Assembly (NCBI GenBank): GCA_936432065.2
Contig: OW386286.2
Location: 22,503,179 to 22,567,178 of the forward strand
Source: Rutpela maculata
Taxonomy: Eukaryota > Arthropoda > Insecta > Coleoptera > Cerambycidae
Direction: 5' to 3'
Length of the DNA stretch: 64,000 nucleotides
How positions within the stretch are numbered: position 1 is the stretch's first letter; each line of letters starts with the position of its first letter. This document shows, piece after piece, positions 33,777-46,130 of this stretch. The position numbers and the translations under genes are program-made. A model generated the notes under the pieces. The model did no database searches. It had not been told where the DNA came from and saw nothing but the letters and a program-made list of their open reading frames with translations.

Positions 33777-34440
33777 TAAGTATTAAAAAATTTAACATTG
33801 ATTTAATCAACGTATATATTTTGTGAACCAACAAAATGTAACAAAATATTGTCGACATAATAAATCTAAATAAAGCGAATGCGTTAATTACATTAAACAT
33901 TTGATGAAATTTAATTAAATCACGTCCAGCTTTAGTTGTGCTCTCTCTCTGTGGAGTGCATATAGGTGTCCAATATTTTATATACTAATTATATGGCCCA
34001 TTAAAAATAATAATACAGCAAATGTGATGCTAATTTCATAACGGTATTAATTTAATCCGTATTATTTCAGATCCGTATGTTTGCTTTTCGTTTTAATCCC
34101 TTCATTAACTGAAAATGCATGAAATTTTCAAATAATTAAATACATTATGGAGGGTTATTGTTTGCCAAAATACAGCACACTGCGATTCTAGAGCGTTGAT
34201 ACGGCCAATTCAAGCGCGGGGAGGTGCCAATGGGAAATTCAAACCATCTGAACACGTTGCTTGCAAAGCTGTGACAGAATTATAAAACAAAATTGCTTAA
34301 TAATTTAACGCAAACATGAACGAAAATATAAAAAGTTCTAAAATTCCAACAATAATCTGAAAGCCTCTTATACATTTTTCCATGAAAACCATGGCTTGTC
34401 AGGATATCGTTTAATAGATATTTATGGTACAATAGCTAGG
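33777..34440. other. No gene recognised
   Basis: Mostly AT-rich. A small GC-richer patch (34190-34275) is non-repetitive. Confidence 0.3.
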
Positions 34441-34449
34441 GGTTGGTGG

Positions 34450-35515
34450 CAATTTAGGTACACAGGGTGATTCTTTTAAGGTGGCCATTAGAATATTTCC
34501 CACTTGCAGACGAGATAGACATTTGGGATTTGGTACCTTACCATAGTCGACCATTACGAGTCCGAAAATGATAATTTCAAAATGGCGGCACTTCCGGAAA
34601 TACCTTCAGGTCGATACCAACTTGCTTATTTTAAATGGAACACCCTATATATTTTCGACTTTTCGAAATGACCGTAAAATTCTGAGTCAAGACATGTACA
34701 CACTATACCTAAACCGAGCAGTTTCGAAGATATTTGACATTTTATAAAAAAATTGACAGGTGCAACGGTTTCCAAGAACCGTTATAACTTTCTTCGTGTA
34801 GGAGATCCTAATTTGCTCTTTGGTACGTAGAAAGAACACAAAATGAGCTACTCTTCACAAAAAAAAAATAAATTCCATAGTAGTATACCAAGTGTTTTAT
34901 TTTTCACGTTACATTTTGTCAAATTCAAACCTCAAAAACTTTTTATTTCAAATGGAACACCCTGCATTTTTTTTTACATCAAATTATGTTGAATTAAATT
35001 CCCTTTTTTCCAGTATGAGCATTGTAGTGGTTAAAGATACAACTTTTCGAAATATTGGAGATTTTTTTAAATTTCCAAAAATTTTGAATAAAAGTTGCCA
35101 TCAACTTACCCATGATTAGAAACAATCATTAATGTCAGTCATTCTTTTATGTTAAAAAACGCCAGCACGTTTAAGTTACACCCACGAAGACTTTTAGGTT
35201 TGTTTATTATTTATAAAGAATATGATAAAGTAATACCAAGAACATGTAACACATTTGCTACTCGATACCTACAAGAACAGAAACCATCCACCATACACTG
35301 TAAAACGCATATTGGATAATTTTAGAATATTTGGCTCTGTCAAATGGCACGTGCTTGCCTTTCGGCGCCGAAAAAATTTCAAAAACATTCAATCTTGTCA
35401 CGTTCATATTTTTCGAAAAGCATCATTGGGACGGCCGTACGATGTCGCGACGTATAGGGGAAGTCTTCCAGATAAACCTGATCGTAAGTTGCACGGCGAA
35501 ATTTGAAAATTCGGC
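34450..35515 (+). mobile_element. Decayed DNA transposon pieces, with a transposase HTH-like segment
   Basis: The words CAGGGTGATTC (34467) and AAATGGAACACCCTATATA / AAATGGAACACCCTGC (34634, 34951) are typical ends of insect Tc1/mariner-type MITEs. From 35180 a reading frame gives CNTFATRYLQEQKPSTIHCK and then, one frame over, RILDNFRIFGSVKWH. This resembles the helix-turn-helix segment (Y..R.P...P....I...F.ETGSV) found at the N-terminus of some Tc1/mariner-like transposases. No DDE part was found. Confidence 0.4.
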
Positions 35516-36679
35516 TCGGCACGAACGAATCAAAAGTGACATTTTGTGACATTTCAGAAAATCGATATCTCTTTTTGCAACATGTTATTTAATTTTTTAC
35601 TCATTTCTGCAGGACTTATAGATTAGTAGAATTGCCCCTTCATCATTGATATTGTCTAAGTTATCATGGGAAAAAACTCTAGCATATATATTAACGCGAA
35701 AAATCGGTCGCTACCTTCCTGGTTATTACGTCGATTAGACAGGCTAGGCATGAAGATGAATGGCTCTGTACCTAGTGAGTTATAATAACTCACGCTATTG
35801 GTTTATGGATACTATTAATTGTTCAAAAGCAGTTCATTAATTAGTATATAACCTAATAAGAGTAGATAAATAAACTTTTTTATATTTTTCCATGTAACTG
35901 TCTTTATTATTAGTTTTAGATAAAAAGCTGAATTAAACTTTTTATTCAGAATTTAATTTGAAATAATTTTTCTTTTTTTTTTTTTTGTAACATCAACAGT
36001 TTAAATAGAGAACTTGTTCTTTTAAATTTTCTAAATCGGCCGCCATCTTGAAATCAGACGCCATTTAGATTTGGCGTTGCTCGGAAAAATAGTCGTTTTA
36101 ATGACAGAAATCACTATATTAAATTACAAAATTGTTTCACTAATAGCCGTTTCTTTCTGGGTTGCTGCTCTACTAATATGGTTTGTTTGTCGTTGGGAAA
36201 ATAGGTAATAGAATTTTTGTGGGTGCGAATAGATAATCAGGGTTATGAGCTCGGTTGTCGCTGATTTCTCGAAAAAATAATATTCAAAATTGAAGAAGAA
36301 AGTCTCCTATATTATTGGTTCATGTCTGGCATTTATTCACTGTGTTGCATTAACTGCAGATATACTAAAAATACAACTGCCAGAAGTCCAGGTCGCTGCT
36401 TTTTTAACAACAATAATTGTTTACATGTAAAAAAAGGCGTAATAGATCATTTATTCGTCTTTAGTTTTTTTTAATTTGTTGTTCATTGTCCGGTGAACGG
36501 GAAAAACAGTGTCAGACATAATATATGGAGCTGATTTTAAGAGGAATTTGCGTAATTACTCAAAAAAATGGAAACATTCACGAACGACCTCTAATGACTT
36601 TTAATCATAATTACAAAAGTTGAATCGGTCAGCTGAGAAACACCACATGTCGAATTTTCAACCATTTTAATTTTAGTAC
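35516..36679. other. No gene recognised; one perfect small palindrome
   Basis: GTGAGTTATAATAACTCAC at about 35777-35795 is a perfect 19-nt dyad and resembles the GTGAGTTATTACATA word of the tyrosine-recombinase element ends. Otherwise the interval is AT-rich without a supported feature. Confidence 0.35.
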
Positions 36680-37350
36680 AAAAAAACCGCTGCCGAAGGA
36701 ATCACTACTTCCACATCCAAAAAAAACACAACGAAAAAATGTTGTATGTGGAAATAATTGTTTATGGAATTTTAATAATATAATATTTGAAATCGTCTAC
36801 CCCAAAAAACCCATAAAACGATATCCCACATCGCTAGTGACAGGGGGGGGTCGTAGTGGGGATGGACGAAGTAAAAAAAATATTTTGAGGCCTTTGGTTC
36901 TTGTACACACACTAAATCACAATTTTTTTGGGGAGGGTTAGTAATGGGGGTGGCTAATGCCAAACATTATTTTGAGAAATTAGCCTCTCTTGTATATACT
37001 AAATACCAATTTTATGGACTCTTACCTGCTTGATTTACCTATTTACCCCCATTTACCCTAATTTACCCCAATTTACCCCCCATCCCTCCAACGGAATAAG
37101 ATGAAAATATAATTTAGTTGCGTATCTCATTAAAATACATACATGCACCAAACTTCAAATCAATACATTAAACGGCTCACGAATAATCGTGCGCACAAAA
37201 AAAGTTACAGACAGACCGACAGACAGAAATTTTTTTTTGCACAAACTTAAAATCTCGATGTTTCATGACATTCTAAGCATATTTGAGGAAAAAAAAAATT
37301 AAAATATTTCTTGTCGTTACTATACCTACTTCCACTGGATGTGGAAGTAA
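36680..37350 (+). repeat. Family P repeat, copy 2 (full length)
   Basis: It starts AAAAAACCGCTGCCGAAGG and continues ACTACTTCCACATCC, with all family landmarks, the (GACA)n-type tract near 37207-37228 and the terminal ACTTCCACTGGATGTGGAAGT hairpin followed by AA. Confidence 0.85.
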
Positions 37351-37679
37351 TTGTGCATTTAAACGTAAACCCTTCGATTCCTAGAGGAACAACAGTTTTC
37401 CGGCGATTTTAGAACGATTTGCGCATGACTAAATACAGATAACGGCAGCAAAGTACATACACATACGAATTTATAGGTAACTAGATATTTCATATTTATG
37501 GGTGCGACGCAGATTGAATGCGCAGCGATATCAAGGAATTTAAATGGCGGGGGCTCGATCGAGACGGTTGCCCATTTATTTCGCATATTAACCCGGCCTG
37601 ATGTACGTACTTGCCTGCCTCTATGTAACTTTTTTTATGTGCACGATTACTTTGGAACGGTTTATGATACTGACTTGAA

Positions 37680-37912
37680 ATTCGGTACAAATATGTATTA
37701 CAGTGAGATCTGGAACTAGGTAAAGCATGCAAGTAAGAGTCCATAAAATTGGGATTTAGTATATGTACAAGAACCAAAGGCCTCAAAAGATTTTTTGGTG
37801 TCAGCCACCCCCACTACCACCCCATTACTACCCCTACCTCATAATTAAAGGGAGTGAAAAAATAAAATTGTGGTTTAGTGTATGTACAAGAACCAAAGGC
37901 CACAAAAATGTT
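37680..37912 (-). repeat. Family P repeat, partial inverted copy
   Basis: In inverse orientation: AGATCTGGAACTAG, AAGTAAGAGTCCATAAAATTG, ATGTACAAGAACCAAAGGCC (twice, 37762 and 37884), with a GCCACCCCCACTACCACC stretch. This corresponds to the middle of the family, and both ends are missing. With copy 2 it forms a loose inverted pair. Confidence 0.75.
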
Positions 37913-39796
37913 GGACTATTTCAGCCCGGACATATATGCCTCTATTTGCCCTGCTATGAACCAAATACGCTAAGGATAATGAAATATAATAGTTTCCATC
38001 CACCGCAATCGGAATTACTGTTTAAAACTCGCCGTCCAAACCGAAACCAAATCAAAAATGAAAGAATGCTTACCTACTGGAATGATTGAAGCCACTTTTT
38101 ACGAATAACTCAGTATTTTCCTCTACTTCACAGCACCACTTCTGAAACAAAATATACTTGATGATTTTCCAGAAACTATGTCATTTGTTAAATTAACGTT
38201 TAAGAACTGAATACGCATTTTCCAAAGTTAAACATTATTTTAAAACAGATTACTGTGAAATAAAATATAATGATTTTAAAACTGCAAAAACTCGTTAAAT
38301 AACTTTCCAATATTGTATAGGACAACAATTTTAATGCGGAAAAAAATTGTAATTTTCCAATTTTTTCGTAAATATAGGATTATCATCTACAATATTTGTG
38401 TGTGCAGTTCAGTTTGGGTTCTCTTAAGTAAAATATTTTTGACACGTGATTCAATGCATTAGTATCAATTGTCCAGGACCATGGAGCTTCATCACCATGG
38501 ACGTTTGACTGGCTCCAACTAGGGGACATTTATTGTGATTTAATGTGTAACAAATATATTTTCTTTATTTTGAGATTGAAACCATTATCTATGACTGATG
38601 CTAAACTTCCTCATTTGGTAGCTGTGTCAATTGGCAATGTCGGTAGGAATGTATATAGTCCACTGATACCGTGTGTGTAGTCGCGGGCTAGGCATGGGGA
38701 GTAGAATTACAACATCGCGTGTGCCAGCTGGCTGAAATGAAATAACCGAGCTGGGATACTCCATCGACGGACGAATTTACGGCTGCCGGTGTTGTCAGAT
38801 CTCTCGCGCTACGTGAATGTACATGCCTAATGGGAAATTACACGCACGGTATCAGGAAAAATATAAGAAATAAATTATGACGTCTTGCCGTTTGGAAAAC
38901 ATACGCGTAAGGGAGCTAATTCTCAGAAGCAAAAGAGTTTCCAAGGCGGTAGTAAACACTTCCCCTCTAAAAACCGCCCCTAATAAGCAAGGCATGAATG
39001 AATGAATGACAAGGGGAACAATAGTTTTAGTTATAAATGGTGCATCCAAATCAACAAAACAAAAATCCGTTCGGTTGCAAATAACTTTTTTCTGTAAGAT
39101 TCTATCATCCCAACTCGCTCTAACTTCGATGCCACTAATGGTTAGTTTTTTATGAAACAATTCATGTATTACTACTAGTTACCATAAAATAGTAATTTAC
39201 GTTAGAAGACCGAAATTAGGTGTTTTGCAGGTCGACCCAAGCAGATTGAGTGCTGGAAGCTTGGGGAGAACTGCAAACACTGTTTTTCGATTGTGTAACG
39301 TACAATTTTTTTTTTATTGGCCGACGCTGTCATACAAAATCAATTTTCTATTATTTTTTTTAATAAATTTTCTAACAAATACAACGACAAACAATAATAA
39401 CTAATTAAATAAAATATTTTTACGACCGACACTATTATACAACTTGAATTTCTGATTGTAATGCTTCAAAATATGAATCCATATTTTCCATAACTTGTGA
39501 ATTGACTTTTGAAAATCTGTAAAAGTTAAGTGTATTTATCTAATTGACACTTATCTCAACAATTAACACAAATTCGTTTCCATAGAACGAGAATAACAGA
39601 GATCGGAAAAGCTTTTTTTTACGATTGTGTTGAAAGTCAAATTTTCTAACTTTAAAATGAGTGCGGAAAATATCACTTTGCCGCACGCTGTGCGGCAAAG
39701 AATTTGCCACACGCCTCGATTACATCTTCACAAATTGAATATTTTGGAAAGACTTTAAGGGAAATAACTTCACAACCGTAGAAAAAAATAGTAAGT
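37913..39796. other. No gene recognised; one GC-richer island
   Basis: Positions 38600-38850 are GC-richer and non-repetitive, with CTAGGCATGGGGAG and CGCACGGTATCAGG words. A short hairpin CCATGG..CCATGG lies near 38480-38500, and TTTGCCGCAC/GTGCGGCAAA near 39677. The minus-strand frame 38852-39160 (102 codons) has no recognisable domain. Confidence 0.35.
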
Positions 39797-39910
39797 AACA
39801 CATGTGGCAAGCTTTATTGCAAAACTCGTATGATAGGAACACTCGCTGCTCTCGCTGTACCTACTTTCATACATCGTTTTGCAATGAAGCCCTTGCCACA
39901 CATGTATTAC
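39797..39910. repeat. Hairpin element, ~114 bp
   Basis: ACACATGTGGCAAG, TTATTGCAAAAC and GTATGA at the left pair with TCATAC, GTTTTGCAAT and CTTGCCACACATGT at the right, around a CTCGCTGCTCTCGC-type loop. It has no coding capacity. Confidence 0.75.
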
Positions 39911-40880
39911 AGTATACTATTGTAATGTCTAATGTCACTCCCCGGTTTAGCCCGGAAAACGTTAATTTCTGGCGGATAATTTCCCCAGAAAGGGTGTACT
40001 TTCTGGTCGGTCAAAAAAAAAAAACATTTTTCCCTGCCAAGACTGAAGTCGGTACTTCCAACTATCAGTAATTATCGTAGGGCGTATTTTAAATGACATT
40101 GACGTAAAATACAGAATCGGAGTGGGAGGGTATTTCCTTTATGGACTCTTACTCATCCCTTCTTGTGCTTAGTTCTACTAATTGTTAGACATATAATTCA
40201 GATGAAAATTAGTTTTAACGACACTTAATAAAATTAACACCGCACACAATTTAAGTTTTGAAATGAAAAAGTTAACGGCAATCATATTCAAATTAAATGT
40301 AGTTTCAGTAAAACTAAACGTATTATATCCTTGCTTTTTTCTTTTCCAAGACATATGGTAAACTGGGAAAAGTAATAACAATGAAGCAGTTACCAAGATG
40401 TATGGCTGCTGTCTTTAAAAATAAAACTCGAAGTCTGCCAGCACGAACGCCAGATTCTTAGAGCACCATTTCATTACATGTATGACTGAAAACATACTGT
40501 TTACACGCTATATTTTATAACTTTATAAAATCTCATTGCGAAGGCTGACAGAAGCTAAAAAGTGTAACTGATGGCGAAAAATCTTGAGGTACACTACTGC
40601 GGGATAAATAAGCTTTCGAAATAAATTTTAGGGTCAATTTAAATTTTATCTAGGTTAAGAAGTAAAAGACTAGGTATTCAGTCGGTTATTTCGATGAATA
40701 ATAAAAGAAAACCTTATATCTTCTAATTCGACGTTTTGACGACCTCTATTGTCTTCTTTCAGGACTACAAAATATAATAACGATATTTAGAAGGAAAAAT
40801 TCTTTTTTAAAAAATTCACCAGAATCTAATTTATGCAATACATACATTAAATAAAAATCGTTCTTCGTCTCTTAAATAGC
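39911..40880. other. No gene recognised
   Basis: The short frames 39802-40071 (plus) and 40178-40396 (minus) have no domain. No paired repeats were seen. Confidence 0.3.
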
Positions 40881-40889
40881 GTCGGCAAA

Positions 40890-41254
40890 ATAATAGTACA
40901 TTGTGTATCTAGTAGCAAAAGCAATGCATTCTTGGATGACGATGTAAATTGCTGGCCGAGGCGTTAAGCCGAGGCCAACAAGCACTGAAGTCTGGGAGTG
41001 TGGTTCTACTATGAGGTACACATACTATTTTTTCTGAAATCGCAATCAATATTATTATAAATTACGGAATTTTTATTAATGCATAACATTTCCTCATTAC
41101 AATCTTATTGCTTATGAAATCGTTTCTTTGACAATCACTGTTTATTAATTATTGTTGAGATAAAAATCAGAGATTCAGTACTTATTATTTACTATCTAAA
41201 ATATATACAAAAAACCGTCCGGGAACCTTTATATATAGAAGACCGGGAAAGTTA
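40890..41254 (-). repeat. Two-hairpin repeat family, copy 1 (minus orientation)
   Basis: Read in inverse orientation it matches 44480-44835. Shared features are ACCGTCCGGGAACC..ACCGGGAAAGTTAC (degenerate first hairpin, 41214-41254), TACATAAAT-type spacer, AATGTTATGCATTAAT, TTATAATAATATT.ATTG.GATTTCAGAAAAAATAGTATGTG, and a second hairpin built on GTTGGCCTCGGC..GCCTCGGCCA (40895-41032). Confidence 0.75.
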
Positions 41255-42200
41255 CTGGCGATTACTGTGATCTTTCCAAAGTCGTCGACTGTGTCTCCCA
41301 CGATAAACTAATCAAAAAAACGCAATTGTAAGGAGCTAAAGTGTCAGCAATGCGTAGTTATAGGAAATTACAAGTCAGATTTTTTGGATATTAATCATGG
41401 TGTACCCCAGGGCTCTGTCCTGGGGCACTGTTATTTCTAATCCAGATGAATGACTTTCCACAATTTATGTTGCCTAGCAAATTAACTTTGTTTGCTGATG
41501 ATACCACTCTCCTGTGCTCTGACTGCAACATTGCCAGTCTGATCCAACTAAGCTCTGACATAGAACTCCAGGCAAAAAAACTGGTTCACTTTAAACAAAC
41601 TAAGACTCAATCAAGAAAAAACTCAGAGATTTATAATATCAACTAACAAAAATGTATCCATAGGTGAGCACATTAAATTCCTAGTTTATATCTAGACGAT
41701 AACCTTAGCTGGGTAAACCATATTGATCAGTTAAATAGAAGGCTTTCAGGCACGATCTTCCTCCTCAGAAAATTAAAAGGCATTCTCGAATTCGACATCT
41801 TAAAAAATACTTATTTTTCCGTCTTCCATTCTAGACTTTCCTATGCAGTGGTCCTACCACGCATTAAAAGTTTTCCGACAAGAACAGAAGATTATAAGAA
41901 CACTCGTTAGTGCTTAATTTACGGAATACTGTCAACTTATTTTCATAAAATATTATGCCCCTTCATTCACTTTTAATTTATTATAGCCTTGTAGAGATTC
42001 ACATGAGTGCGCCCAGTCTCTCTATACAGTCTGATTACCATCAAAACAACACATGCGCTGCTAGACTTCGTAGAGTACCTCACTACAGGTTAACTCTAAG
42101 CGCTAAAAATTCCCCCAACCTAAATGTTATATAAAGCAACTAAACTTACTGTTCTTCAAAAAGAATGTGCAAAATTTCATTCTAAAATACTATTTTTACT
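41255..42200 (+). mobile_element. CR1/jockey-like LINE reverse transcriptase fragment
   Basis: In order with frame breaks: CDLSKVVDCVSHDKLIKK (RT motif A, about 41270-41320); HGVPQGSVLGH (about 41398-41430); MNDFPQFMLPSKLTLFADDT (ORF 41446-41646, with the FADD catalytic pair); then LDDNLSWVNHIDQLNRR and YFSVFHSRLSYAVVL (about 41690-41860). This is the normal order of a LINE RT from palm to thumb. Several stops make it dead. The ends are ill defined. Confidence 0.85.
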
Positions 42201-42768
42201 TATAGACTGGCGGTACATGACCAGTCAGGTGCAACGTTTTTAACATGCATGCCAATCATATATATGAATGTAATTACCATGAATATGCCAGAATCGCAAA
42301 TATTAGGCAGTCGTCGCGTGCAGAAGGATGTGCAAATCGATTTTTTTTGTGTGTTTTTTTAATTTTAAAATGGATGCCAATAGTGCCAAACGAAAAGCCG
42401 TGAAAAAAAATCCAGCGCAAATTCATTGGCATGCAGTTTCCGCGCGCAAAACAAATTTTGGTGCGCACATTAAATCGCAAAATTTTCTGGTATTTTTGAT
42501 TTTGGATGATTGGTCATGTACCGCCGGTCCATTAGTTGATGAATTTTTTAGGGTGCCAATCCACACTCAAGTCTTTAAATGCTCATATTTACAGAATGCT
42601 CTGACCTCTACATCTTTTTACATATACATATACTTATTATACTCTTCGCAAAAACGAAGAGTATATTGTATTTGATCGGCACATTTCTAAAATCGTAAAT
42701 ATCGCTCGTAGAGAAAACATTTTCATATTATTGTGTTAGTGAACGAATTCTGAACAGCTTTCAAAATG

Positions 42769-42822
42769 TCCGTCTGTCTGTCCGTCTGTCCGTCCGTCCG
42801 TCCGTCCGTCCGTCCGTCCGTC
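42769..42822. repeat. (CCGT)n microsatellite
   Basis: About thirteen tandem tetramers, the first few being CTGT/CCGT variants and the rest pure CCGT. The tract sits at a fixed place within the repeat element, which suggests it belongs to the element. Confidence 0.9.
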
Positions 42823-43147
42823 ACGTTTCTTGTAAGCACGATAACTTAAGAAAGAAAAGTCCGAGTGTATTGAAATTTAGAAAGTAAGTTAGTGTTAACT
42901 AGAGGAAGAACCCTATTGTTTTTCAAGAAAATCGATCAGTAAATAAAAAAGTTATTAATTATTTAATTAAAAAAAACAAATTCTCTTAATTTTTGTCGCT
43001 TGTACTAAAATGGAAATCTTGCGAGATATTATTTTCATAATAAATTTTTTTTTGTTTATGAAGTTTACTAATATATATTTCATAGAAGTGAAATATGTAT
43101 GAATGTCGAAAGATATATATCACAGACAATCAATTTTTGTAGGAATA

Positions 43148-43213
43148 GGTGGTGGCGCAGCGGCTAAAACATTGCGTTGCAATCCAAAGGTCCCGTGTTC
43201 GAATCCCACAGGT
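43148..43213 (+). other. tRNA-like pol III segment (SINE-type)
   Basis: Box A TGGCGCAGCGGC (43153-43164) and box B TGTTCGAATCC (43196-43206) have pol III promoter spacing, followed by a T-rich run from 43220. The acceptor and T stems do not pair properly, so it is not a working tRNA gene. Confidence 0.5.
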
Positions 43214-43639
43214 TGGATATTTTTTTTTAATTTTTTTTTTTTTACAATTTTTTTCACAATAAAGATGGTATTACAAAATTTAGGATATCCAAAATCTAAC
43301 ATTATTTACAAGAAAACTGCGAAGAGTATCCTATAGAATGTGTAACAATTATATATAAAAAGCTCAGTAAATTGGCGAAGAGTACGTTTTTAGCTTGTTT
43401 ATATCTTTTTTGGCAACGGATTTCTATGAAGTTTTTAATAAGGACCATTACTAATCAAGTTATCTACTCTTTCATAATAATCATCTTTATCTAAAATAAT
43501 CACCATAAGGTGGTTATCTCTATCGGCTTTCAAGTACAGGCATTTTCCCTCTCTTTGATAATATATTTTATGCAAGTACATAGTGATATTTTCGACAAGT
43601 GTGTATGTTTTCAGAAGGAATATGATTTAGCGCCCCCTC

Positions 43640-44060
43640 ATTCATATTCGGACAATATCTAACAGCATAACTCAAGTGTATTGGTTGGATCGGCTTGGCG
43701 GGCTCCCGTAAATCAGCACCGGCTGTACATTATCGAGGCAATCCGTGCAATTGCAGTTGCATTAACTCACGGGCCACGCATCGGTATCTGACCGCAATTA
43801 TCGATGGCGCGCCGCCCGTAAAACATACCCATAAATACGGCAGATAGGTCGCCGGCCCTAAACGATAGGGCCCGCTCGTTAAGATACCACGCACAAAGGC
43901 TCTAAATTAACTCGAAATATTGATGCGCGTATCGGCCCTTTGATCCCCATTATAGAGGCACAGAGACGGATTGCATCGACGCGGATAGGGAGGTAAAAAT
44001 TGGCTATTTATCTTGAGGAAATGTTTGTGTAGGTATTTCATATTTCACTCGAGCCTGTAA
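43640..44060. other. GC-richer, non-repetitive island
   Basis: About 400 bp of unusually balanced composition for this window, with words such as GCGGGCTCCC, CAGCACCGGC and CGATGGCGCGCCGCCCG. It has no open frame of note and no repeat. It could be a promoter, enhancer or conserved non-coding element of a gene outside the window. Confidence 0.3.
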
Positions 44061-44344
44061 ACTTCTTATTAGTGATTATAGGTGATTTCGAGACCACTAA
44101 CTGTTTAAAATATGTCTATTACACAGGCCCACAAAAAAAAAATTCTTGAGCGAAAATTAAGACTCACTTTTCTTTATACTTTTCGGGGCGCTGAACACGA
44201 ATCTAAAGTGAGAATAGCATGCTTGTGGACGAATTTTCAAGCTAGAGGTCGAAATTGGACAAAAATCATGGAAACTCGGAATTTGTGATATTTCCAGGTT
44301 CGAAATGAACAGAAAAAAATTGAGAGACATGGAAATATAATTTT

Positions 44345-44828
44345 TCTGAAATCTATTGGCAATGTCTACATTTTCGGCGCGATTTCAGACCGAAAAATGC
44401 ACAATTCCAGTATTTTAGTCCGTTGCTAAGAAACTATCAAAAAACAGACCGGAAAAGATCCGTTGCTAAGCAACGATCAACAAAACCGTACGGGAATGTT
44501 ACTTTCCCGGCCTAGGCCGGGAAAGTAACATTCCTGTACGGTTTTTAATGTATATTTTAGACAGTAAATAAATACATGCAGACAAACCAACTCACATTAA
44601 AATTGCATTTATTAGTAAGCAGTTAGATTGTAATGAAGAAATGTTATGCATTAATACCTTAATTTATAATAATATTAATTGTGATTTCAGAAAAAATAGT
44701 ATGTGTACTTCGGTGTGAAAGCACATTCCCGGACGATGCTTGTTGGCCTCGGCTAGCGCCTCGGCCAACAATTTGCATCGTCGTCCGGGAATGTATTGCT
44801 TTCGCACCTAAATACACAATATACTATT
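44345..44828 (+). repeat. Two-hairpin repeat family, copy 2
   Basis: Inserted in the left arm of the surrounding TIR element: TTCTG occurs at both junctions, and the uninterrupted right arm shows the empty site. The first hairpin (44482-44545) is AAAACCGTACGGGAATGTTA and CTTTCCCGGCC paired with its complement around TA, 31-bp arms with one mismatch. The second hairpin (44690-44829) is built on AATAGTATGTG, GTTGGCCTCGGC, GCCTCGGCCAAC and CACAATATACTATT. It encodes nothing. Confidence 0.8.
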
Positions 44829-45289
44829 CTGGGAGAAAATACAGTGTTTTCCAATGTATTCCATTACTTGATAAAACCTCATGTACAGTGAGTGAGATTA
44901 GTAACTTAACTCGTTTATGAAAACGCATTCCTGTAAGCCTTTCTGTTTTGCTAAATTTTGATTTATTTATTAGTTACATTTGGTTAAGAGCTTGTGGTGT
45001 ACGCATTTTAATTGTGTTAAATTTAAAAATTTAGAGCCGTTTCTCCTTTTCAAGGTTGTCGCATTCAACAGGTCCTTTTCAAGGACGTCGCATTCAAATG
45101 TAAAAGATGAACACATGGGTTTAGAACCATTGAGGATGGTGGACAAAATATCCGCGTTGGTTTTCCGATAAGTTATTTTAAATATACCACAAAAACGATC
45201 TGTCTCACACGATCGTGCCTCTTACCGGGTGATAAAAATATAATAGAGCAACCATGGGTTGAACCGTCGAAAATCCTCCTCCCCTCCAT

Positions 45290-45759
45290 ATAAAATTAGG
45301 CTTGATGAAGCAGTTTGTGAAAGCGATTGATAAACAGGGTGACTGCTTTGAATATTTGATGGACCCCAGATTCGAAAGATTTTGAAGGATATGTTCATTA
45401 CAACGATGACTCCAAAAGAGAAAGCTGCATGGAAAAGCTTTAAGGCACTAGTCTATCAGTTCCTAGGAAATCATAGAAGTGATGACTACGAAAGCATTGT
45501 AGCTGAGAAGAATTACCAAAAATTTGGTTGTTCAATGAATTTAAAATTACATTTCCTTGACTCGCATCTAAGTTATTTCCCTGGCAATCTAGGTGACTTC
45601 AGTGAAGTGCAAAGCGAGCAATTTCATCAAGATATCAAGGAAATGGAGAAACGGTATCAAGGAAGGTGGGATATCTATATGATGGCAGACTTTTGTTGGT
45701 CATTAAAGAGAGAAACAGTCCAAGGGGCACATGAACGAAAAATAAATTTTATTGTATAG
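45290..45759 (+). pseudogene. Remnant of a transposon-associated protein of unknown function
   Basis: A first piece IRLGLMKQFVKAIDKQGDC (45292-45350) is followed by a deletion or frame break, and then by a 125-codon open frame (45382-45759). That frame has FLGNHRSDDYESIVAEKNYQ, MNLKLHFLDSHLSYFPGNLG, FHQDIKEMEKRYQGRWD and MMADFCWSLKRE. From memory this resembles a protein present in many copies in arthropod genomes and annotated only as uncharacterised. The conserved FHQDI..ME.RYQG.W and DYCW-like ends are intact. Enzymatic role unknown. About half of the family's usual length is missing upstream. Confidence 0.6.
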
Positions 45760-46130
45760 ATCATTCGATGATAAAAGAGTCCGGAAACGAGCAAAAAATA
45801 ACTGATCTAAAAATTTAGAGGAATGCGTTTTGATAAACGAATTAAGTTACTACACTGAAAATAGACAGATAAATTCGGACCGATAAATGTTAAAACGCTC
45901 AAATAAAAAGATGATTGTAATAGGGGTGCAAGGTCGTCCGAAGGTAAACGTCAAAATGTTTCATCACAAGTTGATGCCGGCCAGGGTCCAATATCACAGG
46001 CTGAGTGTTCCATACATTCCCGAGATTTAATTCCCACCTCTTTTCATTGTTCTTTTCGAGTATGCAGTTCTGCTCGGCACCGCGAACATAAGTACAATCC
46101 CGAATTAATCCACATGAACACGTGCCTCTT

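Larger units (their letters stand above)
42640..43395 (+). repeat. CCGT-tetranucleotide repeat element with terminal CGAAGAGTA words
   Basis: It starts with the hairpin ATACTCTTCG-CAAAAA-CGAAGAGTAT (42640-42666) and ends near GGCGAAGAGTACG (43376). It contains a (CCGT)n tract at 42769-42822 and a tRNA-like segment at 43148-43213. A degenerate second copy of its first part is at 25505-25760. Confidence 0.65.

Noticed and set aside
42769..42822. Regularly spaced repeats as a CRISPR array
   Set aside because: It is a tetranucleotide microsatellite in eukaryotic DNA with no spacers. No CRISPR array exists in the window.
43148..43213. Second tRNA gene candidate
   Set aside because: T-arm and acceptor pairing fail; it lies inside a repeat element.
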